In this document: positions 52,801 to 63,486 of the stretch, piece by piece | Position numbering within the stretch: position 1 is the first letter of the stretch | Layout of the letters: every line of letters starts with the position of its first letter | Assembly: GCA_964019165.1 (NCBI GenBank) | Contig: OZ025278.1 | Coordinates: 13,395,786-13,459,785, forward strand | DNA from: Mastigias papua | Lineage: Eukaryota; Cnidaria; Scyphozoa; Rhizostomeae; Mastigiidae | Direction: 5' to 3' | Length of the DNA: 64,000 nucleotides | The notes under the pieces: model-generated | Databases searched by the model: none | Seen by the model: only the letters and a program-made list of their open reading frames with translations | Told to the model about the DNA's origin: nothing | Made by a program: the position numbers and the translations under genes

Positions 52801-55800
52801 ATTTAAGTGGCCAAGAAAGAGATAAAAAGATAAAATTAATAGTCTCAATAAGTGTAGGTGAAAGTAACACCAAGATACCCCCAAATAATCCACACCCTAC
52901 CACCCCTTGTACAGTCCTACATACTATCCTAACAGTTAGTTTTGGGTTACTACAATTGCATCTTTTGCTATGTTTTTATCAGCATTGCTCTTCAATAACT
53001 GTAACGTTTATGATTTAGGCTGATGGCCTGTGGTGAGCATTTTTCCCAGTAGCAGGCGAATCAAATCTGCGAAGTAGCGCTAAACTATATTACTGGCACA
53101 GATTCCATATTGTTAAGACGCATAAATCCATGGCAATATATAGAGTGACTAGTAACTTGCCTGCTTTGAAAGTGTGAATCGGTCGATAGAATATGCCTGC
53201 CATCCAAATAAACAGTCAACGTATTGTCTCTTACATACATAGTCACATTATTCCAATAGCCTCCTTTGAATGTCCCGCCTTCACAAGAGCCGACTTTCGA
53301 ATTGGTCCACTTGATGTTAGAGTTTTCAACAAACCCAGTGTAGTAGCAACTATATTTGGATTCTGGCCTAAAAACAGAAAATCTCTAAATATTACTAGCC
53401 TAACTCTCTTCGATATACCGTAGTTGCAGCCAAATATCTAAAATTTGGCACCGCAGCAATGCAAGATAACTAAAGAAAAATTAAGGTTATAGGTAAAGGC
53501 AACAGGATTTAGGAGAGATTAAAATGAAAGTGAAATAAAATAAATGACCCGAAGGCAACTCGAGTTCCCTAGCACCTTCAACTTTGTATGCTAAGTGCTC
53601 TTTCATTGAGTTTTACTGTACAAGATAGAGCATTCAACGTACAAAGTCCAGGGTCACAAGTTCGAGTCCCGCTCTCGCACTTTCACTTAATAAAGGTTAT
53701 AGCTCCGAAAATAAATGCGGTAGACATTCTATAACTCAACTGCCCAGCGCTCCCATCGCGCCAGTAATGGAATAGTTAGATGTTATATCTTACAGAATTT
53801 TGTAGCTTTCATATGGCACTTCTGCGCAATGGAAATTGCCAAACTAGATTTATTAGAATCAATTTCATGAATGCATGCCATACATAGAGCTACCACTGTC
53901 TAGTCAAGAGCTGGAGATAATTATTGAAATGTGGCCCATACTGAAAGATACAAAGTGGTTATTTGTGAATGGAAATTTGTGAAACATGATCTCCGCAGCT
54001 CAGCAGTAAATGGGTGATTTATTCACAAAAATCTGCCAGTTAACCTCGTATAACCTCCGCAATACTACCACAAATTTACAGCTGCACAGAAATGGATCTT
54101 CATAGTCTGCGAGACTTTTCTTACAGAGGCGCCAAAACATGGAACAGAAACCAAATGCAAGCAAGCGATAGCAATTCGCATCTTTAAATCATACTTATAG
54201 AAAATTCTTTTTATTAATTTTTATAAGGTACTTTTCGATAAATTGTATTCGGCAGTATATTATTATAATTCGAATTTAAGTTAAATCAGTAAATCTGCAT
54301 TAGGAAACACTTTATCATTTCATTCTTTACCACTAATTTATTCTAATTTTGTAAGTTTTGAAGTGGAGGACCCTTAAAAATCCGCAACGCTGAAAGGCAA
54401 CCCTCCTAAAATATTTGAAATCAAATCAATCAAATCAATCAAATCAATCAAATCAATCAAATCAATCAAATCACAAATCTGACATACATACTTAAAGAAT
54501 ATGAAATCGTAGTTATATTCATCATGGGCATTGTACATCAGGCCAAGTGAACCAGTCAGGTGTGTCCCATGTGTGCCCCTCTGGTTAAAAAGTTGTACAG
54601 AAACAAAGTAATCATTTGCATTGATTTTTCGCCTGCTAATGGCTTTGCAAAACTCGCCCTGTGGCCACCTATCATTCTTTGAGTCCAGACGGTAATAGTT
54701 AGCACTGATTCTGTGATGCGATTTGCAGTCGATAATATCAAATTCATCTTTGAACAGCGGCTTCACCAACAGTCCCTTAAAGCGGATAATATTTCTCTCT
54801 CCAAGCTTGACTATTACGCCACCCTTGCCTGAGCTTGGAAAGTGTGACTCAAATATGACAGCTTGCATATTATTGACAAACACGGCAGCCTCTTGTCCCT
54901 TCACTTGCACCTTTGAGTTTAAATGGATAAGAACGTTATCTATAAACCTTAAAATCTTTGGCAATGAAGCTATAGAGACATTATTTGCATTAGCAGAGGA
55001 AAAAAGTTAAGCATAACAGAGGCTGATGGTTAGGGTTTTAGGAAAGAGAATGACTTTCAAAGTCCACCTGGAGTTAATAGGGGCTCATTATGATGAAATT
55101 ATGGAGCAACAGGGATGATGAATAAAGAAGCTAGGTTCGACTATGCTTTCGCCTTACGTGGAACGGAAAGAAGGATACAACATACAACACATGTTTAGTA
55201 GACTTGTTCTACTTTTAATGATGAGATTCACAGCCGTAGGAATGAGGGAGGCATTGGGGGCACGTGTTTTCCCCAATGTTTGTATTGCTGAAAAATGCTA
55301 AGATATGTCTTCTATTGACAAAAGTCTAAGAGCGATGCTCTAGCAAACTCAGAGCCGCCCTCTTCATCTGTTTTAAAACACACTAAGTTTTCTTACATCC
55401 TCTATTAAATCATTCTCTTTTTTATACCGCAAAACTTTTGGTATACTTGGGTGTGGTTCTTGAGAATTAGGTGTAGGGGACAGATGCCCTTCAACTCCTT
55501 TTCCACTCTATTTTTCAATTTTTTTCTACGTCTCTGAAGAGATTTTCTGAGTATCCACAGAATATAGCTAATTGATGGACATCTGAAGTTAACATTATTT
55601 TGCTACTCTCATGTTTTGCTTTGTGCCACGCTGTGCTCAAAAGATTATTGTAGTTTTCAGTATAGCATTATATTACATTTTAATCGGGTAATAAGCTATA
55701 ATCGCTCGAAATATCTATTTCTAGGAGATTTGGCCATATGGCCTTTAAAACACTGAATTACTCCTTCTGATGAAAGATAAAATCATAAAATCATGAAAGT

Positions 55801-57349
55801 TCGGCCAGCGTCGATGTGCATGCATCTGATTGGCTAAAGTGTGGAAAAAACAAAGAGCTTTAGGGCAAATACTCAATTGAGACAGTGCTTACTGTGTAGA
55901 ATTGTCCTCAATTTTCTACCGCAAATGAAGTGTATAAATTGGATAAAATTCACTTATACCTCAACAGAGAACCAAGACCTTCCATTTGGGTTGCCAGATG
56001 GACATACTCCACTCCTTGATCCAATATAAAAGGTCTTGCCATTTTGAACATAACCAGTCCTGTAGCAGCCACCAATATCATGAATTCTATGGAAATTATG
56101 GATAAGCAGTCAGTTTACGTTACTGTTTAGAAGCTGCAGATTAACATTCCTCATGAAAATGATTTATATTGTTCGGTCAGACTGTCTTACGTAGGAAATA
56201 TAGACTAGGGGGTGAAAGGTAGTAAATATTACATTTGTTAAAGTTAAATCTGATAGTAGATGAGCTCAGGGCTCCATTTTTCTCAAGATTTGGTTTACTT
56301 CAATCACGATCGGTTCCTAGTTGTGTCAAGGGGAGGTGCTAGTCACCAAAGACTGGGGGTGACTTCAGCAAGCCGTATCTCCCTTGTAAAATCATATCTT
56401 TTTGAGATAGCACCGTTGAATGTATATGGAAAAGTGATAAAAGTGTGGTAAATAGAACTGATGCCAAATAGCAATGAACTAAATTTTGCCAGAAATCCCC
56501 ATACCACATTCAACCTTTTGTTCAAAAATTTAGAAAAAGCATGAATTAGAATAATTTTAGACTTCCACATAGGACTAAATGCAAAAACCATTACAAAATA
56601 AAAAGTGATAAATCAAAAATTGCATGGAAGTTTCAGTTAGATTACCAACGTCTGATGTTGAAGGTATGCTTTCAGTCTCATTTTTAAAGTAATCAATGAA
56701 AGGAGCAGTATTTACACAGTGAACCCTCCAGATCAGTATTGGTACCGGGTGAGATCCGATTAGAAGAATCAGACACTTTAGGAAACATATGTATGTATGC
56801 TGTTTCTACCAACACAAATTAAATTTAAGCTCAATATAATAAATGAGTGTCTAATTACATCATATGTGTAGTATACTAGGACAGGCAGTAGGTGTATTTT
56901 CAATATCTATGAGGTTTCTAGTAGAAGACACATATACAAAAAATATACATATATATATTATAGGCAGTTTATGCAGAGAAGTGTAAGTCCATTCAAGGTT
57001 TCATACAGTAGAGAAGCGGATGAAAAAAGTATAGTAAAGAATCTGTCTCAAAAAGAGGGAGGTTTGTAAATTACTGACCTGATCATAACAAAATCGAAGT
57101 TATCCCTGTCTTCAACATTAAAGGCAATGCCGGGGAATCCATAATAGGCTCCATAAAAAGCTATGACGTTGTATAGCTCAGCCCTGACTGAATAATGCTC
57201 TTCTGATAGTCTTGTCGGTGAGAATACACTGCACAGAACTTCATCGTTAGAATAACTTGGGCTCGAACCATCAACCAGAAAGAAATTCTTCTGCATTGAT
57301 GTTCCTTCACCGCAATTGCTTATTTCGTACTTTGGTCCAATGATGGGAG
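49145..57349 (-). CDS. gene B: paralogue of gene A, exons 2-9 (5' partial)
   Basis: Complement join of 57079-57349, 55960-56086, 54492-54910, 53161-53367, 52103-52444, 51357-51571, 50118-50448 and 49145-49427. This gives 2195 nt (about 731 residues) in one open frame. All four modules of gene A are present with the same four Cys each and the same half-A/half-B motifs. Intron positions and phases (2,0,2,2,2,1,2) match gene A throughout, and exon lengths 127, 419, 207 and 331 are identical. Module n of B is most like module n of A, so the four-module gene existed before the duplication; protein identity looks like roughly 40 percent, an old split. The incoming phase of exon 2 is 1, as in gene A, so a signal-peptide/coiled-coil exon is expected upstream, probably beyond 64 kb given gene A's 14.4-kb first intron. 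The gene converges on gene A tail to tail with a 4.5-kb gap. Confidence 0.85.
49639..49661 (-). ncRNA. hammerhead-ribozyme-like motif, inverted partner
   Basis: Exact reverse complement of 49731-49753, so both strands of the palindrome encode the same core. Confidence 0.4.
49731..49753 (+). ncRNA. hammerhead-ribozyme-like motif (imperfect)
   Basis: CTGATGA, then A, then hairpin GATT-CT-AATC, then GAAAC. Flanking AGTA / TACT could form stem I, and the ACGT after GAAA could form a minimal stem III. One extra A separates the CTGATGA core from stem II, so activity is doubtful. A mirror copy lies on the - strand at 49639-49661. Confidence 0.4.
50118..50448 (-). CDS. gene B exon 8: edge of module 3 and half A of module 4
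   Basis: 331 bp. Acceptor TCTTTTCTAG, phase 1 in; donor ATACG|GTCAGC, phase 2 out. It encodes VIVANGFKNMLTFRNFKSAV, then SRCGPKTH..LDAAYPYWPLHLFCAALY..GIMYNARNQYTYEYVYI. Confidence 0.85.
51357..51571 (-). CDS. gene B exon 7: module 3, half B
   Basis: Acceptor CATTCTTTTTGCAG, phase 2 in; donor GGAG|GTAATG, phase 1 out. It encodes PKKNFCYYVGYVRNGKIKYT..CRGGPPNKGTWFKLDVSVRD..SKHLVTTRPHFQSYSRG. The usual LDG hairpin is LES here, the only module that loses the LDG/IDD turn. Confidence 0.85.
51724..51968. repeat. G/C-rich dispersed repeat (family G), copy in gene B intron 6
   Basis: Collinear with 38318-38530 in gene A intron 4 (CATCATTTGTCAGAATTTAA, CACTGGGGGGCTACCAGGCC, CCCAGCTGGTTGGTACTC). The two copies are in different introns, so they are independent insertions. 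Confidence 0.6.
52103..52444 (-). CDS. gene B exon 6: edge of module 2 and half A of module 3
   Basis: 342 bp. Acceptor TCCTATTCCTAG, phase 2 in; donor GTAAG|GTAAGC, phase 2 out. It encodes PVAGVIVANDNDGNVISFMN, then IHDCNTKT..ILDAKHGTWPNDTFCRAF..GLAFNIKDESNYDFVFV. Confidence 0.85.
53161..53367 (-). CDS. gene B exon 5: module 2, half B (non-canonical GC donor)
   Basis: 207 bp, the same length as gene A exon 5. Acceptor CTGTTTTTAG, phase 2 in. It encodes PESKYSCYYTGFVENSNIKW..CEGGTFKGGYWNNVTMYVRD..LDGRHILSTDSHFQS. By homology and frame it must end at AGCAG|GCAAGT, a GC donor with otherwise perfect consensus. No GT donor nearby keeps the frame. Confidence 0.8.
53612..53692 (+). repeat. tRNA-like fragment (tRNA pseudogene or SINE head)
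   Basis: GATAGAGCATTCAAC (A-box/D-arm-like), TACAAAGTCCAGGGTCACA, then AAGTTCGAGTCCCGCTCTCG (B-box GTTCGAGTCCC). The T-stem does not pair, so it is not a functional tRNA. It lies antisense in gene B intron 4. Confidence 0.4.
54040..54230 (+). pseudogene. LINE ORF2 C-terminal relic in gene B intron 4
   Basis: The + strand reads YNLRNTTTNLQLHR, then after a frameshift and stop DFSYRGAKTWN. This is the typical CR1/L2-like ORF2 end (YxLRxxxxLxLPR..FSYRGAxLWNxLP). Broken, with no RT domain, and antisense to gene B. Confidence 0.6.
54422..54476 (-). repeat. 9-bp minisatellite just inside the exon 4 donor of gene B
   Basis: Five to six units of AATCAATCA (GATTGATTT on the gene strand) begin about 16 bp past the donor. 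It stays open in the gene frame and would encode LIDLIDLID repeats if the intron were retained. The orthologous intron of gene A also starts with a minisatellite of unrelated sequence. Confidence 0.85.
54492..54910 (-). CDS. gene B exon 4: end of module 1 and half A of module 2
   Basis: 419 bp. Acceptor TTTAAACTCAAAG (weak pyrimidine tract), phase 0 in; donor TTTAA|GTATGT, phase 2 out. It encodes VQVKGQEAAVFVNN..GKGGVIVKLGERNIIRFKGL, then IIDCKSHH..YYRLDSKNDRWPQGEFCKAI..GLMYNAHDEYNYDFIFF. The closing Arg codon of half A is Lys here. Confidence 0.85.
55960..56086 (-). CDS. gene B exon 3: module 1, first part of half B
   Basis: 127 bp. Acceptor ATTTCCATAG, phase 2 in; donor GTTGAG|GTATAA, phase 0 out. 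It encodes IHDIGGCYRTGYVQNGKTFY..CPSGNPNGRSWFSVE. Confidence 0.85.
57079..57349 (-). CDS. gene B exon 2: module 1, half A
   Basis: 271 bp. Acceptor GCATATTCATAG, phase 1 in; donor ATCAG|GTCAGT, phase 2 out. It encodes PIIGPKYEISNCGEGTSMQK..LVDGSS..VLCSVF..GFPGIAFNVEDRDNFDFVMI. The LDAKHGxW stretch is poorly conserved (VDGSSPSY). Confidence 0.85.
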
Positions 57350-60300
57350 CTATGAATATGCAAGAAAGAGTTGTGAACGAACATGTGAATGTCAATATGC
57401 AAGAATGCCTAACTAGGCCTAGTTAGTGTAATAGAGCGATTGTAAGAACTTATTATGGACTGCATGTGCAGCCAGTCTTATTGTTTTATTTTGATATTTA
57501 TGTAATGTTGCTGTTGTTGAGGATGAGTATTGTGGTGTTATGTTGAGAAGCGAACGTGTCCTTACTGGAGCTAGTACTAGACAAACCATAAATGAAATAT
57601 AACAGTTAGCTGTCATCTAGCTAATAAGCAGAGCTTTAGCAAAAGATGAAACTTGCTCCTTCAGACAGCAGAAATTGCTCATACCGGGGTCCTCGTTACA
57701 GACAGAATACAATCAAATGCAGGTGCAGTATGTATGCAAAGGTGTTGGGAAGGGGGTAAGGAAAGGCAATCGTCCCTCCATTTCCAGACTAGATGGGCCG
57801 ACCAATTTCCTTAAAGTCGATGAGACAAGGCAAGGAAAAGGTGGTGATCTAGAATAAAACAAAGGGCAAAATAATAAGATAATTATAATATCAGCAATAT
57901 AAATTTCAAATAATTTCTACACATCTACCTTCACCCAAAAAGGAATCCTACCAGCGCCACTGTATACAATGTTAACATAATGAATTGGGGACATTATGAC
58001 CTAGATGTGACCCTGCTGTTCTTCAGTATGGAGCCTAGACACTGGATACAATAGAGCTGTGTACACCAAAACTTGCCAAAAAATAATGGACGTAGCAAAT
58101 TGCATTCATTTGAAAAACATGATTGAATTATCTGCTGTCGGCGTATACAGCGACTTCCTAAAGTATCTTGTCAATCTAATTGACACTAAACCAGGCTGAA
58201 AAGAACAAACTATGAATAGAAGTTCCTTAATCTCTTTATTTCTAAGCCTAGAAAGTTGGTTAGTAAGAATTAATTATAACTGTGACAATATTTCCTATGA
58301 AAGTCAACAAAGGAAAAGTCTTTTGACCCTTACTTCAATATCAGAATATATATGGTTTCAAAGAGATGGATAGATTTAAATACGTCTGGTATTGATCTTA
58401 GTCGACTCAAAATCTAATAGGAAAGTGTGTTACACCGACAATGTTTAAAGATGATCTAGCTTTTTTGGGTGGGATAAAATGTTCCATATAGGGGTGAGTT
58501 CTTCTTCTATTTTAACCAGAACAGCAGAGCTTAGTCCATCAAGGCCCTTTCGACAGAGAAGCAGAAATCTGAAGATTATCTTTCTTTTATCTATACTTTG
58601 GTATGCCCCAATATACTTCATTACATCACAAGCTGGTTCATTAACAATAGCAAACCTTTTGTGAGATACGACTTATCTAGGCCTGAATTAATCCTTCATC
58701 TACATATAGCTGTACAACGATCATATGACAGAGTCTATTCAGGTGTCCATATAGCAGTCTCTTATATAACCAAACGCCGACTTATCAATTCAACCTTAGA
58801 CATGGGTCTCCGGCTTTCTGGCTCAACATACAACCTGGGAAATACCTGTTCAGGAAAGCTACATATTAGGTTTGAAGTATAAGGGCGCAAGCATTGCTGT
58901 TGCTTTTCAACAGTCATATATCTAAGAGTCGACATGAAGCAATTAAGGCCAAAGTAGGGAATGTGGGGGTAAGTGTGGCATCTCCCTTACTGTTTGCAGA
59001 AGCTGTCGGTAAAACAAGCGCGCAAGTGTTCACTAACGGTAGACAATTTGAGAAAGACTTCTGAGCGGGTACGTGAATTCAGGTGTAAATGCCTTGAGTA
59101 TATTCGTAACTGGACACTAGATCATTGTGAGGAAACGTAAGTATTAACAGAGACACCGAAGTAGTGGAGAATGTAAAGCGAGCTACGAGTGATTGGGTAA
59201 GCAGATCTACTTAACCAATATACACAGTTTCACAGATGTCCAAGAAAAGGACACTTTAATATTTTTTGTGGAAAAGTTCAGGGGTCTAGATCCCTATGAC
59301 CACAGGTGGATGAAATGGCTATTTGAAGATGTTCTAAAATCATAATATTTCTGTTATACATCGTAAGGTAAATCTGTCATAACCAAGTGTTTCAACAGAA
59401 GAGAACAATTTCTTTCGTCGAATCATGGTCGAACACTTCTATGCGGTGTACTATAAGATTAGCAGCCTATTTGGATAAAAAGGTACAAAGCCAAGATCTG
59501 GTCATTCGCTATGGTGTACAATAAAGTGTGACAATGCTTCCTGAAAGGGGTATAGATAGATTGGAGACTTAAATATGTGTGCAAAACTATTCAAAAAACC
59601 TAGAAACAAGCTGTAAGAGATCTGCTTGACCTCTTGGATGTACAAGAAAGCGAATGGTAGCTTGAAGAGCATGGTATAAATGACCCACCCAATCCTGCAT
59701 TAATATGAATATTAATTCTCCTATAATTCATAGTATGATAACGCATTACTGAATTTGACACGGGCCCAGAGGCGAAAATAAAGAGACTAGTCTCCCCCCA
59801 CCTTTTACCAAAGATGGTCCTTGAGATTTGGGTTGCATTTTATGCTTAGAGGTTGATATTGGATTGCAAGTATAGTAATTGAATTGATCTGACAGTGACA
59901 GGAATGAAAGCATGTTGAAGAAGCCAAAATAAGCACACTTCAGGAAAAGTAACAGGGCGTGGCAAAAAATTTCCATATCTCTTGACCGTTTTCTCCCTAG
60001 CTGGCACCGCCACTCCATGGCTCAACGTTCTCACCCAGTATATAAGTCGATCCAATCTATGGACTCTGCCACATAGGTTATTACAAGAAATCTATAAACA
60101 TTAAGTAAAGAAGAGAACTGTCTTGCTTGAGTATTGAATTTTTAGAGCTATTTGACTTATCAACTTTCTTAGGTCTCAGAAATCCAATACTGAACTTTCT
60201 GAACTTTTTAAGAAGTCGAGTACTACTTTTTAAAAGCCAGTTTCTTATAAGAAAGACGTGTATTATGTATTAAAGACGTGTACTGGGTTAACCCAACCTA

Positions 60301-61699
60301 TGGTGACATTCTCACTGCAAAATTCGATTGGTTATCCCAGCTAGACAACATAAGGAATAGGGAATAGGGACTGGAAATGTCAGTTTAGTAAATATATTTC
60401 ATATCAAAACATGCAAAGGCCTATCACTTAAAAACTTCCGTGGATCCCTTTTAGGGTCTCAAAAGCATGGGGGCCATTAGGAGTTGCACTAACCCCCTAC
60501 CTGTGTCGGTTACCTCCAATTCAGCCTGGATAATTACATCAAGAACATGACTATGAACAGCACAGAGCTGTCTGTTCAGTCCTAAGGAAAGGAAGGAATG
60601 GAAGAGACTCCTTTGTGAGGAATTGTAGAATATGGATTAGCCGTCAAAATCACGAGTAGGGTAGTAAAATCTATTGCCAATCAACAAGGAGGGACCGGTT
60701 TTTGGAATCAGCGAGTCTTATTGTTCATGTCTGTCAACAAGATTCAGCATTCACCCTCCTGATTTCCAAAAGAGACACGCACTTTGCTCTGAGTGACTGA
60801 ACGTCTTTGGTTGAAGTGCTTAAAACTCTTCCTGTTCAATATGTAATTTATCATCTTACAAAGACATGCTTCTATGAGTCACAATATACCTACTCTAATT
60901 GTATTTCAAAGCGGTTTTTCAACTTGCCTTTGGCACTTCGAACCTGACAAGAAAACCGAACCATTTATCCCAATCAAAGCAAACATATCTAAGTAAGGAA
61001 CTCGCGCTCTGACTTTGGATTATAACACTATCCCCAAATAGGTATGACATAGTTACTAAGGTTCGAATGTCAAAATGCTAGAGAAATTGGTATGACAGTT
61101 ACAATGAAAGACAATAATACATCGCAATATCTGGGAAATATCTCATCTACATCAAAGAACGATTGGTGTTGTATTTGATAGCTGTCTTTTGGCAATCTTA
61201 TTGTAAGGAACTGGCGAGGATCAATGTGCAAAGCAAAACTTCAATGTATATCCAGAAAGATGATTTTTGAAAATGCTTCTTCAGTACTAAATGACAAGCA
61301 GGTGATTTTGCAACAGTTTTCCGTTGCTGTAAGTCGGCTAGAAATGAGAGACACTCGGCAATGTAACTGGTGCCAAAGTACGTCTATACCTTGTCTTCCG
61401 AGTCTGGGCCATTTCAATCCTTCCTATTGCTAGCAGGGATGATTTCCAGTCGTTGGTTGATTCAGGAAATACCTCTCATTGGCTACGCCCCTAGCTGCAG
61501 TATTGCTGCCCTCTGTCCAAATATTCCTTTATAAAAAGTTTCGTGTACGTATAAAGGTTACTCCTATTAGCAGGTATAATGACTTTGGCACTTCAAACAA
61601 ATATCTTGACACGATGGTGTGTCAATTACAGAGCCTAAAGAAAGCAATGCTTACAGATCAATAATTTCATAAACATACATACCCGAATACATACATAAA
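57350..61699 (-). other. probable gene B intron 1, no exon recognised
   Basis: No signal-peptide-plus-coiled-coil exon comparable to gene A exon 1 is seen on the - strand. A short frame near 57616 (MTANCYISFMVCLVLAP) looks signal-like, but its only donor (CCA|GTAAGG) is phase 0 and cannot join exon 2 in frame. Apart from a MITE fragment at 60.15 kb nothing is recognised. Confidence 0.4.
60148..60265 (+). mobile_element. TA-flanked MITE family T, right-end fragment
   Basis: CTTATCAACTTTCTTAGGTC, AATACTGAACTTTCTGAACT and AAGAAGTCGAGTACTAC, ending TTTCTTATAAGAAAGACGTG and TA. Confidence 0.65.
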
Positions 61700-61843
<144 letters not shown>

Positions 61844-61932
61844 GAAACTAAATTATTACAATCCGCAAGTAGGATATAGGTCGAAACTCAAAGAAGGCAT
61901 TAGCAAAACAACACTCGTTTCTTTTGCGACTA

Positions 61933-61960
61933 GTTTCGTCTGATCATGCAGACTCTTCAG
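61933..61960 (-). ncRNA. hammerhead ribozyme motif, inverted partner
   Basis: Reverse complement of 62013-62040 in the opposite arm of the palindrome. The core and stem II are identical. Confidence 0.5.
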
Positions 61961-62012
61961 TTAGAGTCAGTTAAGTTCAGTCAGTTCAGTTAGAGTCAGG
62001 AGTTAGTTAAGC

Positions 62013-62043
62013 CTGAAGAGTCTGCATGATCAGACGAAACTAG
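62013..62043 (+). ncRNA. hammerhead ribozyme motif (near-canonical core, minimal stem III)
   Basis: CTGAAGA (CUGANGA core), stem II GTCTG / CAGAC with a 6-base CATGAT loop, GAAA, then CTAGTC. ACTAGT can form a minimal or dimeric stem III that leaves GTC as the cleavage triplet. Stem I is weak, only a GC/GC pairing next to the core. Very short palindromic stem III is typical of retroelement hammerheads that act as dimers. Confidence 0.55.
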
Positions 62044-62094
62044 TCGCAAAAGAAACGAGTGTTGTTTTGTTAATGCCTTCTTTGAGTTTCGACC

Positions 62095-62096
<2 letters not shown>

Positions 62097-62156
<60 letters not shown>

Positions 62157-62160
62157 TATA
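62097..62160. repeat. (TA)n microsatellite
   Basis: A TA tract with one TTTATA interruption between the two palindromes. Confidence 0.9.
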
Positions 62161-62164
62161 AATA

Positions 62165-62330
62165 TAAACTAATTCTAATCCGCTTCCACTAAGTATTTAA
62201 ATTGCATAAAAAGAATCAACCAAAAATACACTTGTCTGTTAGTAAACGCTTCGAATGAGTATTGATGAAAATTTTAATCGAAATGTTTACTAACAGAAAA
62301 GTGTATTTTTGGTTGATTCTTTCTTTCTTT
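62165..62330. mobile_element. second copy of the 49.6-kb palindrome type, degraded hammerhead-like core
   Basis: Shares AATCCGCTTCCACTAAGTAT, ATACACTTGTCTGTTAGTAA and TTTACTAACAGAAAAGTGTA with 49555-49800. The core reads TTGATGA..AATCGAAAT (62262-62284), so the conserved C and final C are lost. Confidence 0.6.
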
Positions 62331-62333
62331 TTA

Positions 62334-62338
62334 TATAA

Positions 62339-62418
<80 letters not shown>

Positions 62419-62430
62419 GCGTGTGTGTTT
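62334..62430. repeat. (TA)n(TG)n compound microsatellite
   Basis: A short TA run grades into about 35 TG units with two CG variants. The CVCVCV peptide is an artefact. Confidence 0.95.
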
Positions 62431-63240
62431 ATGTAGATATGTATGCATTTATATATGTATGTATATCAACTGTGTATTCCTTCTAATGAAAATTGATGTT
62501 TAGTTAATGTTGAGATTATGAGCCATAGCAGAAGATGCCACAACTGTTGATCTACGCTGCACCAGGGAGAAAGATTAGAAGTTCGCTGTGGGAGAGTACG
62601 ACTTCTCAAATTAGCAAAAGTGAGCTGCACAGTTGAATATAGGTTGCAGAGCCAGGAAAGTTACAGCCAAACAAGTTGCTGCGAATAATTGACTACGATA
62701 GGTTTTGCAATTCTGTATCCCCAATTACACCTTTTAGATGTTTGTTACCACAGTATTGTTTTATGTTATGCCGCAGTCTGGGAGGCACAGGGAAGGATAA
62801 TGGGAAAGGGGTACATTCTCCGACTTTGTACGAAAATATGATGCATGAGATTGGCCTATAAATATGTTACAAATATGTCAGAAAGATGTCTTTGTTCAGT
62901 CTTAAATCTTGCTTTCTTTGTCACCTATGGTAAATATGACCTCATCTCATCCTACTCTCCTTATTTTTTGCTCTTTTGTTGCAGTTTTTCGTTTCTTTAG
63001 CATAGACATTGCGGTAACTTCTTGATCAGTTGTGTTGACGTCATGAAACATGAAAAGACATCTCTCATGCATATCTAGATATCGCATATTGCTTTCTCTC
63101 TATAAAGTTTAACGAAGGAGTTTCGGCATAAGATCTAAAGGATGGGGTCCTAAAACAAAGTCCCCCCATTCATAATTATCCTCGCACTTCAAGATGGCCC
63201 TAGGCGTTACCACTGATATGACATAGAAGTAATGAATGCT
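62431..63240. other. no gene recognised
   Basis: Probable intron 1 of gene B or intergenic sequence. No supported feature. Confidence 0.35.
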
Positions 63241-63246
63241 CTACAT

Positions 63247-63486
63247 CACTGGTTCCCAAATTGTGGTCCACGAAGGGTTCCAGGGGGACCTAGAAGGATT
63301 TCCGGGATCCTTAAGAGGTTGCTGTCGCTTGTCCGAATCGTTGTTTAACCTATATCACTGTTGTTTGTTTTCCGTGAATGATTATCAATTACAGTATCTA
63401 TTTATCCCTCCAAATAGACCATGATTCGAAAAAGTATATTGTAGGGACCGCTATGCAAAATAATCTGAAAAGTTTTGGAACCATCG
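63247..63486. mobile_element. hAT-type MITE, opposite orientation to the 21.4-kb copy
   Basis: Begins CACTGGTTCCCAAATTG and ends GGAACCATCG. The interior (GGTTCCAGGGGGACCTAGAA, CCGTGAATGATTATCAATTA, TTTATCCCTCCAAATAGACC) is the reverse complement of blocks in 21392-21657. TCTACA flanks both sides, possibly part of an eroded target duplication. Confidence 0.7.

Larger units (their letters stand above)
61877..62096. mobile_element. TA-flanked palindrome with paired hammerhead-type motifs
   Basis: Arms of about 83 bp (61877-61960 and 62013-62096) are near-perfect inverted copies: GTTTCTTTTGCGACTAGTTT on one side, AAACTAGTCGCAAAAGAAAC on the other. The spacer is made of GTTAGAGTCAG/GTTCAGTC repeats, and TA microsatellites lie on both sides. 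Inverted terminal repeats carrying hammerhead motifs are known from Penelope-like retroelements; assigning this element to them is inference. Confidence 0.65.

Noticed and set aside
53612..53692. A functional tRNA gene
   Set aside because: A- and B-box-like sequences are present, but the T-stem and acceptor stem do not pair.
57419..57616. Short - strand frame with a signal-like start, as candidate first exon of gene B
   Set aside because: Its only donor is phase 0 while exon 2 needs phase 1, it lacks the coiled coil of gene A exon 1, and it lies only 70 bp upstream of exon 2.
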